Source: Methanobacterium sp.
GTDB taxonomy: Archaea > Methanobacteriota > Methanobacteria > Methanobacteriales > Methanobacteriaceae
Reading direction: 5' to 3'
NCBI GenBank assembly: GCA_019084405.1
Contig: JAHRFX010000106.1
Span: 1 to 24,593 of the forward strand
DNA: 24,593 bases
In this document: piece after piece, positions 22,858-24,593 of the stretch
Layout: each line of letters starts with the position of its first letter
Numbering within the stretch: the stretch's first letter is position 1
The notes under the pieces: model-generated
Database searches by the model: none
Told to the model about the DNA's origin: nothing
Seen by the model: only the letters and a program-made list of their open reading frames with translations
Translations under genes and position numbers: made by a program

Positions 22858-23625
22858 ATGGACATAACTTTTAAAAAGAAAGTGGAGGACCTCCACAAGG
22901 AAGTTGCCTTAAAATCAGCTGATCTGGAGGATAATCTGGAGGACTTTTCGGTGGAAATAGAGCCCTGTGTTGTGGCGGATAAATTCATAACCATCTCTTC
23001 TAGATGTGTCAGGTGTAATCTATGTGCCCAGGAGTGTCCGGTGGATGCCATTGAAGAATCAAATTCAATAAAACAGGCAAAAATACTAAATAACTGTGTT
23101 AAATGTGAGATATGTGCTCAAACATGTCCGGTTCGATGCATAAGGGTGGTGGAAAGCAGGGCCCATGTGAATGATCAGGTGGAATATGAATTAAAGGACC
23201 TTAAAATACCTCACCGGATTATCAGATGTGAAAATATTGATGTAAACACTGATAAATGCATATCCTGCGGTACCTGTGAAAAATTCTGTCCCACCCAGGC
23301 CATCACTGTAAAAGATGACCAAACTGCTCTTATTGATAAAGGATTATGTGTGGGTTGTGGGGCCTGTGTTAATGTGTGTGAGGCTGATGCTATTGACCTG
23401 GAACGTTTCCTGGGACCAATAAAAGAAACCAGAAGACTGGATATTGATCAAAAATCCTGTGTTGAGTGTCAGATGTGTGAAGAAAGCTGTCCTACCGGCG
23501 CCATAAAACTGAATGATGATGAAAAAATTATTCTGGATGAAGATAAATGTATTCGGTGTGATGTTTGTTCTACTAAATGTCCTGTGAGTGCTTTAAAACT
23601 TGAGAGGTTATCCCATGAAAGTTAA
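22858..23625 (+). CDS. Polyferredoxin with six [4Fe-4S] motifs
   Basis: A 255-residue iron-sulfur protein with six CxxCxxCxxxC motifs: C50-60, C80-90, C134-144, C164-174, C201-211 and C231-241. A 49-residue helical N-terminus without cysteines in the motifs precedes them. Motif 4 has Cys-Glu where the others have Cys-Pro. Extra cysteines at 37, 94 and 124 are not part of any motif. It is smaller than EhaP and EhaQ and not one of the 20 classical Eha genes, but it follows them in the same direction. I infer that it is an electron carrier working with Eha or with the formylmethanofuran dehydrogenase. GAGGT before the ATG. It overlaps the next gene by 11 bases. Confidence 0.92.
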   Translation: MDITFKKKVEDLHKEVALKSADLEDNLEDFSVEIEPCVVADKFITISSRCVRCNLCAQECPVDAIEESNSIKQAKILNNCVKCEICAQTCPVRCIRVVESRAHVNDQVEYELKDLKIPHRIIRCENIDVNTDKCISCGTCEKFCPTQAITVKDDQTALIDKGLCVGCGACVNVCEADAIDLERFLGPIKETRRLDIDQKSCVECQMCEESCPTGAIKLNDDEKIILDEDKCIRCDVCSTKCPVSALKLERLSHES

Positions 23626-24250
23626 AGAGATTATGGATAAGGATTTTATTAGTGTGTCTCCGGATAAGGAGCTGGTGGAGGTTTCTATTCAAATGGAAAA
23701 AAGCCGTAAATTTACCACTCCAGTAGTTGACGAAAACATGATACTGGTGGGTTGGATTACCTCCCTGGATGTTACCCGTGGATTAAGGGAGAATCTGAAA
23801 ACAGTGGCTGATGTGATGCATAGCAAGGAATCCGTGGTCCATATCCATGAGGATGACCCGGCCCGGATAGCTGTACTGGAAACCTCCCAGCACAAATTAG
23901 TTAGCATGCCAGTTTTAAGTGATAATGATGTGGTGGTGGGTCTGGTACGTACCTATGATATTGTGGATAACCTCTCCCATCTCTATGAAATAAAAGTCTC
24001 TAAAATATTCAAGGCCATGGAACAGGAACTTAAAGGGGTAAGCTGGGATGAACTCATGGAAGCTGCAGCGATCATAACCCGGCGCAGAACCGGCCACCGA
24101 ATAAAACCCCAGGAATATGAACAGAGAATCAGAGATTCTACATTTGGTGAAGCCATATGGGCTACTGGTGGATTGGAAAAATTCTTTGTGGGTTTAATTG
24201 CTATTGGGGAACTTGTTATAGCTCGTAAGGTAGCCCGGGCCCGGAAATAA
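23615..24250 (+). CDS. CBS-pair protein with an unrecognised C-terminal domain
   Basis: A 211-residue soluble protein with two CBS domains (about 1-57 and 63-120; VKEIMDKDFISVSPD and VADVMHSKESVVHI start each). CBS pairs commonly bind AMP, ATP or S-adenosylmethionine and act as energy sensors. The C-terminal 86 residues (WDELMEAAAIITRRRTGHRI, then GEAIWATGGLEKFFVGLIAI) are not a domain I know. The ATG at 23615 is chosen: GAGGTTATC at 23604-23612 overlaps the last codons of the polyferredoxin gene. A TTG 15 bases upstream has no such site. Overlap with the polyferredoxin gene implies coupled translation, so a sensor controlling electron flow to or from that protein is a plausible guess. Confidence 0.88.
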   Translation: MKVKEIMDKDFISVSPDKELVEVSIQMEKSRKFTTPVVDENMILVGWITSLDVTRGLRENLKTVADVMHSKESVVHIHEDDPARIAVLETSQHKLVSMPVLSDNDVVVGLVRTYDIVDNLSHLYEIKVSKIFKAMEQELKGVSWDELMEAAAIITRRRTGHRIKPQEYEQRIRDSTFGEAIWATGGLEKFFVGLIAIGELVIARKVARARK

Positions 24251-24296
24251 TTTTTCTATTTTCATTATTTTTTTCTTGCTTTTGTAATACTTCATT
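24251..24296 (+). terminator. T-rich termination region after the CBS gene
   Basis: The 46 bases after the stop hold T-runs of five to seven (TTTTT at 24251-24255, TTTTTTT near 24268-24274), separated by a few other bases and with no hairpin. This is typical of archaeal terminators. A degraded transposase follows on the other strand. Confidence 0.5.
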
Positions 24297-24593
24297 TTAA
24301 TTTTGTAATATGAAATAATTATATATATCACAATATAGTAATCGACTTAATTTTTGAAAATATATTTTTTTTATCCAGTTTTCTGTATACGTTTTTTGTT
24401 TTATTTTGACATAATATAGGTTTTTTAGTTTTTTAATTAGTTTTTCTATGCATTTGAAGTCTATTGATATGATTTTTCTCTTTTATTGCTCTCCATACTT
24501 GTTCTATTGGGTTTAATTTAGGAGAATGTGTGGGTAAAAATATTAATTTAATGTTTAAAAGTTTAGCAAATTTTTTTAGTTATTTTGGATTTA
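24297..24593 (-). pseudogene. IS630-family transposase remnant (frameshifted; 5' part outside window)
   Basis: Reading the minus strand from the window end gives fragments of one IS630-type DDE transposase in three frames: KSKITKK, then FAKLLNIKLIFLPTHSP followed by KLNPIEQVWRAIK, then RKIISIDFKCIEKLIKKLKN and KQKTYTENWIKKIYF to a TAA at 24297. The middle fragment holds the catalytic glutamate (LNPIEQVW) of the family. Each frame change needs removal of one base, at the seven-A run (24571-24577 on the plus strand as T) and in the A-rich stretch near 24471-24485. Two changes in one short stretch point to decay; the true IS ends lie partly outside, and I cannot see the inverted repeats. Base composition is far more AT-rich than its neighbours. 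Confidence 0.72.

Noticed and set aside
23600..23614. TTG start for the CBS protein
   Set aside because: The ribosome binding site GAGGTTATC at 23604 lies downstream of it and fits ATG 23615.

Overview
The window looks like a chromosomal segment of a methanogenic archaeon of the order Methanobacteriales. Moderate G+C and abundant ATA and AGA/AGG codons fit Methanobacterium better than the very AT-rich Methanobrevibacter or Methanosphaera. The diagnostic evidence is a complete, colinear energy-converting hydrogenase A (eha) cluster of 20 genes, with archaeal Shine-Dalgarno sites (GGAGG, GGTGAT) and a TATA-box promoter. I saw no rRNA, tRNA or CRISPR array.

Region 1 (1-6465) is a surface-polysaccharide or protein-glycosylation cluster. 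On the plus strand it holds the 3' part of a sugar-nucleotide epimerase/dehydratase, a membrane-anchored family-2 glycosyltransferase, a second complete epimerase, and two translationally coupled GT4-type glycosyltransferases. A Wzx-like flippase follows on the minus strand, convergent with them. Together they could make and export a lipid-linked glycan.

Region 2 (6633-9440, minus) is one large membrane protein of 935 residues. I read it as four tandem copies of a DUF1616-type membrane module, separated by charged linkers, ending in an extracellular domain with five N-glycosylation sequons. One linker is coded by a GGTTCT hexanucleotide repeat.

Region 3 (9441-9790) is a divergent promoter region. 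The TATA box before ehaA lies so close to its ATG that the eha mRNA may be leaderless or nearly so.

Region 4 (9791-22708) is ehaA to ehaT in order. Twelve membrane subunits (A-L) form the ion-pumping arm; EhaH and EhaJ are the complex I-like proteins, and EhaD and EhaF resemble Mrp/Mbh modules. EhaM is a small soluble subunit, EhaN and EhaO are the [NiFe] small and large subunits, and EhaP and EhaQ are polyferredoxins with 6 and 10 [4Fe-4S] motifs. EhaR (HAD-like), EhaS (a formyltransferase Ftr paralogue) and EhaT (PfkB-like kinase) close the cluster. From established knowledge, Eha uses the membrane ion gradient to drive ferredoxin reduction by H2, which replenishes methanogenesis at the CO2-to-formyl-methanofuran step.

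Region 5 (22709-24250) holds a third polyferredoxin (6 motifs) overlapping a CBS-pair protein. Region 6 (24251-24593) is very AT-rich and contains the 3' part of a frameshifted IS630-type transposase on the minus strand.

The most interesting leads are the unclear start of ehaQ, the RST enzyme trio at the end of a hydrogenase operon, the fourfold DUF1616 protein, and the polyferredoxin/CBS pair. Most remaining features are conserved in known relatives.
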